DNA of 64,000 bases from Tetracentron sinense (lineage: Eukaryota > Streptophyta > Magnoliopsida > Trochodendrales > Trochodendraceae): assembly GCA_015143295.1 (NCBI GenBank), contig CM026551.1, positions 45,062,034 through 45,126,033 on the forward strand, in the 5' to 3' direction. Positions 35,262 to 46,775 of the stretch are shown here, one piece after another. Each line of letters begins with the position of its first letter. The first letter of the stretch is position 1. A program made the position numbers and the translations under genes. The notes under the pieces were generated by a model. It did no database searches. It worked only from the letters and a program-made list of their open reading frames with translations, and had not been told where the DNA came from.

Positions 35262-36727
35262 CCAAACGCATAATATGGATTTTTTTTTCCATAGACACAG
35301 TGTGGGTGCTACATGTAGAGTTGCTATCCTATAACATGGAGATGGGCTAACACTTGTTGCCACCACCTTGTGTCTAGGAAGACTAGAGACAAACATTTCT
35401 AAAATAAAAAAACCCTAAGAAAAAGGTCACCCTCCTCTTATTATCTCAACTTTCTTAAGAGAATTTGAAATAAAGGATTGTGTTCATTTTTTTCGTTTTG
35501 TACAAGACATGTAGTGAGGACGCAATCTCAGTTAACTAACTGTGTTACTGTTCAATAGTTAGAGGGTTAGAAGCCTAACATTGGAATGTGCTAAATGAGA
35601 CATCTCAACTGCCACATTAAGCACCTCAGTGCGGTAATACACTACCATTGGCACAAGCAGGTAGGTGTATTTTTATTTTGCTTTTTTCTTTTTAGAAAGT
35701 ATGACATTTCATTGAAAAAGCCAAGAGGTATCAAAAAGAAAAACATTCTTTTATTCCATTAATCAAACGGTGGAGTGAGGCTTAAACCCTTTTTCACATG
35801 TAGTGTTCTCCTTGTCACCGGCCAATGTCTTTGGTCTGAGGCATGATTTGTATGTCCATATGGTGAGGGTTTGACCACTTGGCCTTTTAGATAAATGAAA
35901 CGTGTATGGTCGGTCTTATTAGCCTAACATCTTTGACCACATTTCCCATATGGCAAGATAAATAGGCACCACCAAGTTGTCATCAATATGAGCTAGTAGC
36001 CTTGGTTTATAGCTTTCACGGGTTGTACTTGTACTTCCCACAAAGAATAGTGTTAGGTATGTATCTTTATTTTCATGTCCCTCACCCAACCGCACCATCT
36101 TGATCATGTTTGTGACTTAGGTAAAAGGTCATCATCAACATATCCCTAGCTACCACTTGGCCTGATATTTCTGCATCTGCTCTAGGGTGACACTTAATCA
36201 AATTTGCAAGGAGAGATGAAAAATAAGAGTCCTAGTGAGAGTCCTGGTTGTTTGGCTGTTAAGAAAATAGTTGAAAACAACAAATAATTTTTATTTTTTT
36301 AATACAAATTTTAATTGCATTTATTTTTCCAAATTTTTTTCTTTTTTGGCCTATTTTCTTGATAGTGAAACATAGGGTTAATGAATGTTATGGACTGAAG
36401 GAAATTAGTTGTTGGTCTATTTCAAAACATGAGGATTGAATCGAGTAGCACAGTTGCCTTTAAATTAATTCTTCTATGGGACCTTTGATGTTTCACTTTT
36501 CTTTGAATCTTTGAAACTTTTTAATTGTAAAAGGGCTTGTCGTCATTTCTTACTAACTTTTTAGGAGATGTAATTCGTTTTCCAAGTCAAAGAAGATTAC
36601 CAACCCTTTTGAATAAATTGCAAGTTAGGTGTGTATCACTTCTCGAATGTGGCAATCCAAATTCTCAATTATTCCAACGTGGGCCATGAATTTCATGAGA
36701 GGCCATGAAACTGTTGAGAGAGAACTC
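35262..36727. other. Intergenic DNA, no gene seen
   Basis: No coding frame with recognisable similarity and no clear repeat. It ends at the Ale-like element's target duplication. Confidence 0.55.
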
Positions 36728-36732
36728 TCTCT

Positions 36733-37125
36733 TAAAGAATTCTAACACCTACAGAGTTAATGTCTCTCTCACAACCGTGAGAGAAGAGATCTTATTCATT
36801 GATATTTATAAGAGAGACTAAAATAGATTTCCAGCAAGTGTGAGTACACACGGTTTACAGCAAGACTTTCCAAAAGTGTGAAATACTAAAGTGTGGAGTG
36901 CACACGGTTTACAGCAAGAGTTTCTAAAATATTTCTCATTGATTGGAAATCTTTGATATGCAGGGATCTCTTTTTAACTGAATAGGGTAACTCACTGCCT
37001 TGACTTTCTTCATTGGTGCAATTGGTTTAGAAACAATAAGATCCTTCTCTAATGCTATCGTTTTTGCTACAGATCCTGATTGAGGATCTTGGGAATCATA
37101 CGGATCTTGAGAATATGGCTCTATA
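36733..37125 (-). repeat. 3' LTR of the Ale-like Copia element
   Basis: 393 bp. On the element strand it starts TATAGAGCC directly after the purine tract and ends GAATTCTTTA. Nearly identical to 41824-42226. Confidence 0.95.
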
Positions 37126-37136
37126 CTCCCCCTCAA
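37126..37136 (-). other. Polypurine tract of the Ale-like element
   Basis: The element strand reads TTGAGGGGGAG immediately before the 3' LTR, the usual primer site for plus-strand DNA synthesis in Copia elements. Confidence 0.9.
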
Positions 37137-37139
37137 GCT

Positions 37140-40100
37140 AAGGCGAGAAGAATGAACGCCAAGCTTGTGTCGTAGATGGACAAACGGATCACGCGGAAGG
37201 GGCTTAGTCATAATATCAGCAAGTTGATGATGAGAACGAACAAATCGAGTGACCAGGGAGCCGAGTGCTACCTTTTCACGAACAAAATGATAATCCAACT
37301 CAATGTGTTTTGTGCGAGCATGAAACACGGGATTGATAGACATGTAGAGAGCACTGATATTATCACAAAATAATGTAGGTGGTTGAAGGAGAGGGATCCC
37401 GATGGCTTTGAGAAGGAAAGACAGCCATGTCAGCTCTGCTGTAGCAACAGCCATAGACCTATATTCAGCTTCGGCACTAGATCTAGCAACGGTAGGCTGT
37501 TTCTTGGTGCCCCATGAGATTAAGGTCGATCCAAGAAAAACACAATATCCGGTAGTTGATCGTCGAGTAATAGGACAACCGGCCCAATCGGCATCAGAGA
37601 AGGCATACAAATCAAAAGAGTTGTGACGATGAATATGAGTACCATGATCCAATGTACCGCAGACATAGCGCAAAATGCGTTTCACTAGTTACATGTGGAC
37701 AAGGGTGGGGGCATGCATATATTGACTAACAAGATTTACTGCATAAGACAGATCTGGCCGAGTGATGGTAAGGTATTGTAGGGCACCTACCAGACTCCGA
37801 TAGAGCTTAGAGTCCGAAATAAGAGGAGACTCTTGTGCACGATCAACTTTAGTGGCCAGAGGAGTGGAGATAGCTTTGCATTCAACCATCTGAGCTCGTG
37901 TAAGGATGTCACGGGCATACTTCCCTTGAGAGAGAAGGAGTCCAGTAGGTGTGGAGTGAACTTCGATCCCTAGGAAGTAGTGTAGTCGTCCTAGATCTTT
38001 CATACCAAATTCCCGCCCAAGGCATTGGATGAACGAGTCAAGGAGGGAGATATTGCTTCCAGTAAGTATTATATCATCGACATATAGAAGCAATAGGATG
38101 ACACCTTGATGGCTATGTAGCGTGAAGAGGGAGGAATCATGAATGCTACAGTGGAAGCCAAGTTGAAGAAGGTATTGGCTAAAGCGATCAAACCATGCTC
38201 TAGGGGCCTGTTTGAGTCCATATAGGGCGCGCTTGAGTTGACAAATATGATGAGGCTTGGCAGGATCGATGAGACCAGGTGGTTGTTCCATAAAAACAGG
38301 TTCCTTGAGAAAGCCGTGAAGAAAGGGATTCTTCACATCAAGTTGCTTAATTGACCAATGCTTGGTAAGTGCAATGGTGAGAACGAGTCGAATAGTTTGT
38401 GGCTTGACAACCGGACTGAAGGTTTCTTCAAAATCAACACCAGAGACTTGATCAAATCCCTTAGCCACAAGACGGGCCTTTAGCCTCTCTAGGCTGCCAT
38501 CTGATTTTAGCTTTGTTTTGAAAACCCATCGACAGCCTACAACGTTCATGTCAGCTTGGCGTGGAACTAGAACCCAAGTTGAATTGTCACGTAATGCTTG
38601 AATTTCTTCTTTCATAGCTAAGAACCAATCAGGGTGAGTAATTGCAGCTTCAATAGTGTTGGGTTCCATAGGGATTGAGGTGCTCGAAGAAGAGTGAATG
38701 AGGGCTGCAGCAGCTCGAGTTTTCCCTCTGGTATTCATACGGTGGGTATTAGTACCCAAGTGATGACCTGGATCAGCAGTCGTGATCCGTGGTGTCGGGC
38801 GATGATTATGGCTCGAAGACACACCATGGGATGATGGTGGTGAAGACGACAGGGATATCAAGGGCCCAAGATCGATGATGAGGTGCCCGCAATTGCTGGA
38901 ACCAGAAATAGGAACCACGGATGTGGTTGAAACAGAGGGTTCCTCGACCCGAGACAGGGGTAGTGGACTTGATATGTGATCGGGAACAACTTGATAATTA
39001 GCAGTAGCAGATGCAGTCGGAGAAAGTGGAGCGGCAATAGATGAGGCAAGTGGCTCATCATGAGTGGCCTGATTTGGAGAACCCATTGGTGATCCAATAG
39101 GAGTAGCCCAAGCTAAAGAAGAAGGTGACGAGAGCATTGGTACTACTGGTTCAGTAGTTGGGACAGGATAATCAACTGTTGGGAGATGAGTGCAATCTGT
39201 AGAGGCATGAGCAACACGATCTGAGGGAGCTACTGGTTCAATGGGACATAAAGGGAGATGTCCATTCAGTGATGGAGTGGCTGCAACAGGGGCAACATCA
39301 TGTGCAGCAACAGGGGCAGATGATAATGCTTCTGGAACAGTAGTAATTACTTGTGACCCAATATCATCACCACCAAGTCCATTCGGATGGAGTTGTTTAG
39401 CGGATCCAACAGCAGGAGACATGGTAGATACCGATTCATTGGGAGAAAGTATGTCGTGCATAAATTCAGAAAATGTTGAGAGAATTGCTTGATCCCCCTG
39501 TAAATGAACACCACTAGAAGATATAGAAGTGTTAGAATAAGGGAGATAGGTTTCATCAAAGATTACATGCCTTGAGATGTACACCCGTCCAGTTGAGGGA
39601 AAGAGACATCGATATCCTTTGTGAAAGAGGCTGTACCCAATAAACATACATGGTAATGATTTAGGAGAGAATTTGTTTTTCCCATAATCTCGTAGGTAGG
39701 GATAACACCGACATCCAAACACACGAAGAGATGTGTAATCAGGCTCTTTGCCGAGGAGTAGCTTGAAGGGTGAGGTCATTGTCAACTTGCGAGATGGCAA
39801 ACGGTTGATGAGGAAGACAGCGGTGCGAAAAGCTTCTACCCAATACTTTGTAGGGAGACCACTATGAAAGAGCATTGACAGACCTAGTTCAACAATATTT
39901 CTGTGTTTCCGTTCAGCAACCCCATTTTGCTCGGGAGTTTTGGGACATGAAACTTGTCTCACATTACCATTATCACTGAGTGTTTGGAGGAACTCAGATT
40001 TCTCAAATTCACCACCCCCATCACATTGAAGTATTTTGATTTTTGCATTAAATTGATTTTCAATCATCAACTTAAATTGAACAAAACATGCAAAGAAATC

Positions 40101-41757
40101 TGACTTAGATTTTAAAGGGAACATCCATGTATAGCGAGAATAGTCATCCACAAATGAGGCATAATAGCGGAAGCCTTGAATTGAAGCAACAGGTGCATTA
40201 CCCCACATATCACAATGTATTTTATCAAACAAAGATGTGGAACGAGTAGGGGTAGTAACAAATGGAAGTTTGCTACTTTTTCCAAGTTGACAACTAGAAC
40301 AAACTGAACCACTTTCATTCCATTGAGTTACAGAAATAAAGTGCTTAGAATTTAAGTAGGAAACAACTTTTGGTTGTGGATGTCCGAGGCGCTGATGCCA
40401 GATATCTTCTGAAGTCTTCTGTTGTCTTGATGAATAGAATGCCTTAGTAGTTGCATCACTTCGCAGAGTATATAGTCCCCCATCTCTAGTTCCCTTAGTG
40501 AGGATTCGTCCCGACTGTTGGTCCTTGATACAAAACCCATCAGATGTGAACTCAAATAAGCACGAATAATCATCAGTTAATTGACCAACAGATAAGAGAT
40601 TTTTAGTAATGCTGGGTACAACCAAAATATTGTCTATTTTCAAATTCCCATGTGGAGTGGGGAGACTAGTATGACCCGTATGAGATATAGATAGTTCATT
40701 ACCATTCCCAACAATAATCTTGTCTGATCCAGTATAAGGAGATATAGATGAAAGTATACCTGGATTGTTCGTCATATGAGAGGTCGCACCAGTATCAGGA
40801 ATACACTCCGGATCATATGGATCATTAATAGACATGGCCGCCAGTGCTTGAGGTATCTCCTCAGCCTGGTAGGAATGATTAAATCGATGCCAGCATCTCA
40901 AAGCATCATGTCCAGGTTTCTTGCAAATCTGACATAGATGACTAGGCCCGAGAGAACCATCTTTCTTTGATTCGGGTGTGACAGTCTGTTTTTGGCTAGC
41001 TTGGGTAAATCCACGCCCTTTAGAATCAAATGATTGGCGCTTTTGAGCATTCCAATTTCTACTCCCCTTATTTGATTTGTTTTGTCGCTGCCCAACATAT
41101 GCATGAGATTCAGATGTAGTATTTTTTGCTCTGTTGTTCATTGCATCTCGTTGTTCCAATGCAAGAAGAGATGCTGAGAGTTGGGAAAACGTGGGGGGTG
41201 GAGGGCGAGCCATGATAGCATCAGCAAAGCTATCAAAGCGTGGTCCCAACCCATTAACCGTCCAGAACACTTTATCTCTATCAGATACTGGTTTTTGCAT
41301 AGCATATAGTTCATCGCAAATAACTTTAACAGTCTTTAGATATTCAGTAACACTTTGCTCACCTTTACGGATGGTTTGTAGTTGGCGAATCAATCCAAGT
41401 TCCCTTTCTTGAGAAGCTCCGGCAAAGGTTTCGGCAAGGCACATCCATATTTCTCTTGCCGTCTTAAGTCCGATTACGAATGTATGGACCTCTTCTGTTA
41501 AGGTTCCAGAAATCAGACTTTTGAGAAGTTGATCATCTCTTCTCCAACTAGCATAGGCGGGGTTTGTTTCCTCCGTGCCATCCGAGATAATTAGCTGCTT
41601 TGGTTCTTTCACTTCGTCAGCTATATGATTGAGTAAATCAATGTTCTCAATCATGGGAAGAATCTGGTCCTTCCAAGCGAGATAGTTTTTCTCAGTGAGC
41701 TTAGCTGTCACCATAGAACTAATCTGCGCAATAGTGGATATTGTTAAAGACGCCATT
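37140..41757 (-). CDS. Copia polyprotein region (gag, protease, integrase, RT, RNase H) of the Ale-like element
   Basis: The probable start MASLTIS is near 41756, about 55 nt after the primer-binding site. Gag with a UBN2-like core (KLTEKNYLAWK, LEQRD) covers 41.75-41.0 kb. A zinc knuckle CQICKKPGHDALRC is near 40.93 kb and the protease motif CIPDTGATSHM near 40.8 kb. Integrase covers about 40.4-39.7 kb (HQRLGHP, CSSCQLGK, HCDMWGN, PEQNGVAERKHR). A serine- and proline-rich linker lies at 39.5-38.7 kb. RT covers 38.65-37.8 kb (CQLKRALYGLKQAPRAW, LYVDDIILTG) and RNase H 37.65-37.2 kb (FSDADWAGCP, HARTKHIELDYHFVR). The order integrase before RT is diagnostic for Copia, and the gag and short LTRs fit Ale. 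The region looks nearly whole, with about one break; it is an element gene, not a host gene. Confidence 0.9.
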
Positions 41758-41811
41758 GAGAGAGGACTAATCTGTAGAAGCAAGAAGTTGATCACACTAG
41801 AACGTGTGTGT

Positions 41812-41823
41812 GCTCTGATACCA
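41812..41823 (-). other. Primer-binding site of the Ale-like element (tRNA-iMet)
   Basis: The element strand reads TGGTATCAGAGC, complementary to the 3' end of plant initiator methionine tRNA, with no gap to the 5' LTR. Confidence 0.95.
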
Positions 41824-42226
41824 TAAAGAATTCTAACACCTACAGAGTTAATGTCTCTCTCACAACCGTGAGAGAAGAGATCTTATTCATTGATATTTAT
41901 AAGAGAGACTAAAACAGATTTCCACAGATTTCCAGCAAGTGTGAGTACACACGGTTTACAGCAAGACTTTCCAAAAGTGTGAAATACTAAAGTGTGCAGT
42001 GCACACGGTTTACAGCAAGAGTTTCTAAAATATTTCTCATTGATTGGAAATCTTTGATATGCAGGGATCTCTTTTTAACTGAATAGGGTAACTCACTGCC
42101 TTGACTTTCTTCATTGGTGCAATTGGTTTAGAAACAATAAGATCCTTCTCTAATGCTATCGTTTTTGCTACAGATCCTGATTGAGGATCTTGGGAATCAT
42201 ACGGATCTTGAGAATATGGCTCTATA
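41824..42226 (-). repeat. 5' LTR of the Ale-like Copia element
   Basis: 403 bp, about ten bases longer than the 3' LTR through a short duplicated stretch, otherwise almost identical. It is followed by TCTCT and a CT-rich run on the plus strand. Confidence 0.95.
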
Positions 42227-43299
42227 TCTCTCTCTCTCGCTCACAGATGTTAAATGGTTCTATAATAGTAGTGTACATGAGGTACCGACTAACCCCTTTT
42301 TTTTTTTGGGTGGAAATCTTATTCTGTAACTAACACACTCTCTACACTCACACACCGCCAGACATAAGGTAGCCGTTAAGGTGTCATAAAGGTACACTAC
42401 AAAATTCTAAACTTTTAGTGGTGGTTTTAAACCGCCGCCAAAGCTATACAAGCCGCCAGTAATACATATAACACCGGTTTAAAAAACCGCCGTTAATTTG
42501 CTCGTCGGTGAAGCTTTTAATGGCGGTTTATATTACCCGTTGTAGTCGATGAACTTATGGTTGTGGTTTTTTTTAACCCCTTTCACGACAATTAATTAAG
42601 GACAATTCCGTCATTTAAAGTACTCCTATTACGACAGTTATTAACCGTTGCTAAAGACCTGATGTATATCGGCAGTTACAAAGCGTTGCTGTTATTAAAT
42701 AAAAAACAATATGAATCTTGCTTATAGCGGTGGCGTAAAACCGCCATTATATATCAACTAAGTAGCAACGGTATAGAACCGCCGTGGTTACTATTAAAAT
42801 AAATATAATAATATTGCTAATGGCAATGATTTAAAACCGTCACTGAAATTGACTAATTAAAAAAATATTTTTTTTACCTGTATTATGTGTACCTCTCAGC
42901 AATATCAAACACCACAACCATATTCATTCAATTTTCTACATGTAAATAATATATAATAAAACCATCTACTCATATATAATACATGCCCAAAATGTAATAA
43001 TAACAATACATGCCATAAAATGTTCTAGGTACTAAAAAGAAAAAAAAATCCTAGTCTCCCTAACTCTCTCCTGGTAGACGAAATCTCGATAGGTGCATGC
43101 TGCCGGCTCCCTCTTACAAAAATAATAAAATAAAATTTATTTATTAGAATATTAAAATGATAAAATTTAGAGATCTTATAATTAATTAATATGCAAAGAA
43201 ACAAAGTCATCCCAGATTTTTCACACATATAGTACTTAAATATATAAAAGTCTACAGATTTCATCACTAATATGTAAACTCATACCAGATTTTCCATAA

Positions 43300-44035
43300 T
43301 TTTCAAGAATACTTAGGCCTACATCTACACCCGCACACCAAATCCTAATCGGGGCTCGGTTTTTTATGCGGTTTCTTCAATGCGTGTATTTTGATACAAC
43401 CTAACTATAATAATTGGTTTCAGGGGAATCTGAGGTTGTTTGCCCGATTTGGGCACCGAGTAGCCCGAATTCTATAAATTTCAAGAATACTTAGGCCTAA
43501 ACCTACAACTACGCACCAAATCTTAATTGGGGCTCAGTTTTTTATGCGATTTCTTCTAATGTGCGTATTTCGACACAACCTAAGAGTGTGAATTGGTATC
43601 GGGGGAATCCGAGGTTGTTTGCCCGATTTGGGTACCAAGTAGGCCGAATTCTATAATTTTCAAAAATACTTAGGCCTAAACTTACAACTGCGCACCAAAT
43701 CCTTATCGGGGCTTGGTTTTTTACGCAGTTTCTTCTAACGCATGTATTTTGACACAACCTAAGTGTGTGAATTGATTTCGGGGGAATTTGAGGTCGTTTG
43801 CCCGATTTGGGCACCGAGTAAGCCGAATTCTATAATTTTCAAGAATACCTAGGCCTAAACCTACAACAGCGCACCAAATCCTAACTGATGCTCGATTTTT
43901 TATACGGTTTCTTCTAACGCATGTATTTCGACACAATCTAAGTGTGATAATTAGTTTCGGGAGAATCCGATGTCATTTGCCCAATTTAGGCACCGAGTAG
44001 GTCGAATTCCATAATTTTCAAGAATACCTAAGTTG
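43300..44035. repeat. About 180-bp tandem array, four copies plus a partial, inside the CACTA element
   Basis: The unit anchor AAGAATACTTAGGCCTA recurs near 43303, 43483, 43662 and 43842, with a partial copy near 44021. Each unit has GCACCAAATCCTAATCGGGG, TTTTATGCGGTTTCTTC and TTGCCCGATTTGGGCACCGA. Open frames across it (43542-43814 and 43721-43936, minus) translate the same peptide repeatedly, so they arise from the repeat and are not genes. Confidence 0.9.
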
Positions 44036-44112
44036 GGTAGTGGTGATACTAATGGTGGTGGATGGGTGATGGTAGTGGTGGTGGATGGGTGGTGGTAGTG
44101 GCAGTGGATGAG
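44036..44112. repeat. GGTGGT/GGATGG simple repeat
   Basis: Degenerate GGTGGTGGATGGGTG units follow the 180-bp array near the right end of the CACTA element. Confidence 0.8.
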
Positions 44113-44569
44113 CTATTGCAACAAACTAGATTAGACACTTGGCTACATTTACTGCGGCGGTTTTGCACCGCCGCAAAAGACCCTTGAATTTTGTAGTTAA
44201 GGTCAAAGGTTCAGGCCCTTCTTATTGTTCTTTCTTTTTTAAATTTTATTTTCCTAATATCTAGCATTGAATTAAATGATCCAGATTCCTCTGTAGCAAT
44301 GGAGATAAAAGTTTGGTGTCTTTAGTTTTTTTGTTTTTTTATAGCATTGGTGTATTTAGTTCAAACCACACAAAACTCTCTGATTCATACATGGACAAGT
44401 TGGCTTTGATAATTCTGTGGGACAATCATAACCATCAAGTTGCTTGAATCATTTAAATATATGGTCAATGAAAATTAAAGCAAGAACCATAATAAATAGA
44501 AAAAAAAAGTCTATCTAATAGATGGTTAGGATCATCTAGCTAATAGATAGATAACGAAAATTAGGAGGT

Positions 44570-45640
44570 TGTCACCATGAGCTAATACCCACCCACCACC
44601 ACTAGCACCACCACGAACTATAGTCAAAGAACCGTTCGACTTCCAAAATCCAATCAAGGAAGTCTTTTATGTGAAGCTGACCATTGAAGGAAGGTAAATC
44701 TACTTTAACAAGAAAGTCTCGTTCCTGCGTCGAACCTCTTCGCATGCCATGTTGAAGGATGAGATCATCAACCTCCTCATCATTGGACTCACTCTCATAG
44801 GCTTGCCAACAATTTGGAATGAACCTTGGACCACGACCACGCCGATCATAGTTATTAGGTATAGTTCATTCATCATCTCAGAACTGATTACGATCTAGAG
44901 CCTGTGTTAACTGGGTAATTGCATCTCCCATCTCCCGTTGAAAGTTCTCGAATGTCGCAATACTCACTAGTTGATCTCTGTGAACACCATCGCCGAAGTT
45001 AATATGACCCGATCTGTCGTTGGAAGCCATAGAATCGAGGTCAATCCTCGCTCTGATACCAACTAACGTAGTGAAACTTGTGAAAAGAGAAGAAGAACAC
45101 TGTTTTCAAGCCGAATAACCCTTGAATCTACAAGGAACCTTGAATCCACAAGGAAAAAAGAGAAATCCGAAATTCTATTGATAAAAATTGTGTTGCAATT
45201 GCTTACAAGACTATTTATACTCCTAAAAACCCTAATTCTCGAAATAGTAAAAATTACCAAAAATAGTAAAAATCCTAAATTGACCCAAACTCTACCAAAA
45301 GTCTTGAAGAACTATTTAAGACTATCTAAAACAAAAATGGACTCAAAATACCTTAAAATGATCTAAAACAGAATTTGCCAAAAATATAAAGTTTTCTCTA
45401 AAAAGTTATCCGAACCCTTAAACAGTCTTTTCTGGGTTTTTCGGTGGGCTTAACCAGCATAACCAGTTACCACGACGTTGGACTTATCGATATCTTCGAT
45501 TTGAGTACTCGTGGGTTTCGAGGCGACGTTCAGATCAAAAGTTATAGCCGTTTGAAGTTTAAGGTGCATAATTTGTTAAACATATCTTGCCGCTCCAAAA
45601 AGCCGTTTGCCACTTGTTCTACATAAAAAAAGACACTATA
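44570..45640 (-). mobile_element. 5' end of a Ty3/Gypsy element: LTR, primer-binding site and start of gag (fossil)
   Basis: On the minus strand TGGTATCAGAGC (45061-45050) follows an LTR-like region (45062 to about 45640). A gag start MASNDRSGHINFGDG lies near 45030, and further on [15 protein letters not shown] appears, a conserved gag block of chromovirus-type Gypsy elements (Reina/CRM/Tekay group). Everything downstream is missing, so this is a broken fragment. The outer LTR border is not certain. Confidence 0.75.
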
Positions 45641-45705
45641 TTTTCATTCAGAGTGTTTTGGAAAATATGATCCAGTTTTCATAAAATTATAAAGAATAAA
45701 GCTTC

Positions 45706-45827
45706 TGAGACCTCTTTAGGGCTGAGCATGGGATTTCAGGTGGGGCCTACCATGTGAAGTGGGCCCCACCTGAAATCCAATGCTCTAAGAGCATGGTCTC
45801 GGTGGTCTCGGCCCTAATAGGGTCTTA
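45706..45827. repeat. Short fold-back element (MITE hairpin)
   Basis: GATTTCAGGTGGGGCC (45732-45747) pairs perfectly with GGCCCCACCTGAAATC (45762-45777) around a 14-base loop. Outer arms TGAGACCTCTTTAGGGC and the reverse of GCCCTAATAGGGTCTTA pair imperfectly. No target duplication was identified. Confidence 0.7.
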
Positions 45828-46019
45828 GTAGCAAAGTTCAATTATAAAACCAAAATAACCTCTCAAAGGAGTTTCGGTAAGTTCATTATGCGGGTAGGCC
45901 GTGGATCGGTCCATATTGATCCAACTTCTTATCATGTTTTACATCTTGTGATCCATATCCAGATCCAGATATGATTTGGATCATATCATTTGATTAAGAC
46001 TTAGCCCCGGAATCCAAAA

Positions 46020-46775
46020 GTACTCTACAAGCCGTAGCCTCTTATGGGACCGGGCCCTCATTCACAGGCGTGAGGCCCTGGCCCGACCCTAGTCCTCAAA
46101 GGGCTAGGACTGGCTAAGTCAAAGCCCTACCCTCAAGGGCCAGGGCGAGTCATGGTTGAAAGAACCAAAAAATATATATATTATATCATGTTTTAGTAAT
46201 TTTTATTTACATTGATTGCCACTCTTAACATATAACTCTCCTCCTTTATTTGGGCTTGGGATCGACAAGGCAAGATGAGGATTGTTAGCCTCATATATAT
46301 CTCTGTTGCAATGAGGGTTAGGTTCAATTTATAGTGAGGGGTTAGTGAAACTACCACCACACACCCCAATTGCTACTGTTAGATTTTTAGATTACTACAA
46401 TTAAACTAAAAATGAAGACTGTTACAACTTATAAGAAAATTATGAATAGATACTATACTCCTAATATACATACACAATAAATAGTCTCTTAGATTAGAAA
46501 AAAATGACTACACTACAACACATACAAGTAAGTCTTAGCATTAGGTTATTATAAGTCCTAATCGATTATATTATATTATACGTATATAATATATTATATA
46601 TATATATATATAATATTATATATGATACGACATATAAAGTTGAGGATCGGCCCTCAAGTAAGAGGGCACTAGGCCGTCTCGGCCCTATGGCCTTGAGAGA
46701 AAAAAAATAAAACCCTTTATTTTACGGGCTTTGAAGGGCCGGGCATGCTCATAAAGGGCTGGATTGACATCCTTA
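46020..46775. mobile_element. hAT-like non-autonomous element rich in GGGCC/GGCCC
   Basis: Both ends are dense in GGGCC/GGCCC words (46050-46150 and 46640-46760) around an AT-rich core with a TA microsatellite near 46590-46610. The reversed right end, TAAGGATGTCAATCCAGCCC, resembles the (C/T)AGGGNTGTCAAT hAT terminus. The left border is uncertain. Confidence 0.45.

Larger units (their letters stand above)
36733..42226 (-). mobile_element. Ty1/Copia retrotransposon, Ale/Retrofit-like, young and nearly whole
   Basis: LTRs are at 36733-37125 and 41824-42226, flanked by TCTCT at 36728-36732 and 42227-42231. On the element strand a tRNA-iMet primer-binding site TGGTATCAGAGC (41823-41812) abuts the 5' LTR and the purine tract TTGAGGGGGAG (37136-37126) abuts the 3' LTR. 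The coding region runs almost end to end with about one break. The LTRs differ at about 0.5% of sites plus one short indel. At 1.3e-8 per site per year that is about 0.2 million years, so this is the youngest element here. On the element strand the LTR ends are TA...TA instead of TG...CA. Confidence 0.95.
42395..44198. mobile_element. Non-autonomous CACTA (En/Spm-type) transposon
   Basis: The left end CACTACAAAATTCTAAAC and the reversed right end AACTACAAAATTCAAGGG are terminal inverted repeats. Subterminal regions are packed with ACCGCCG/CGGCGGT words in both orientations (42420-42850 and 44155-44180), a hallmark of CACTA ends. No transposase is encoded; the interior is AT-rich DNA and a 180-bp tandem array. 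The right terminal base differs from the canonical G and I could not confirm a 3-bp target duplication. Confidence 0.75.

Noticed and set aside
43542-43936. Open frames with a repeated peptide
   Set aside because: They follow the 180-bp DNA repeat, so the repeated peptide is a by-product of the array.
43300-44035. CRISPR-like regular repeats
   Set aside because: Whole units are repeated with no unique spacers, inside a plant CACTA element; this is a tandem array.
45444-45626. 60-residue open frame
   Set aside because: It sits in the LTR of the Gypsy fragment and has no domain.
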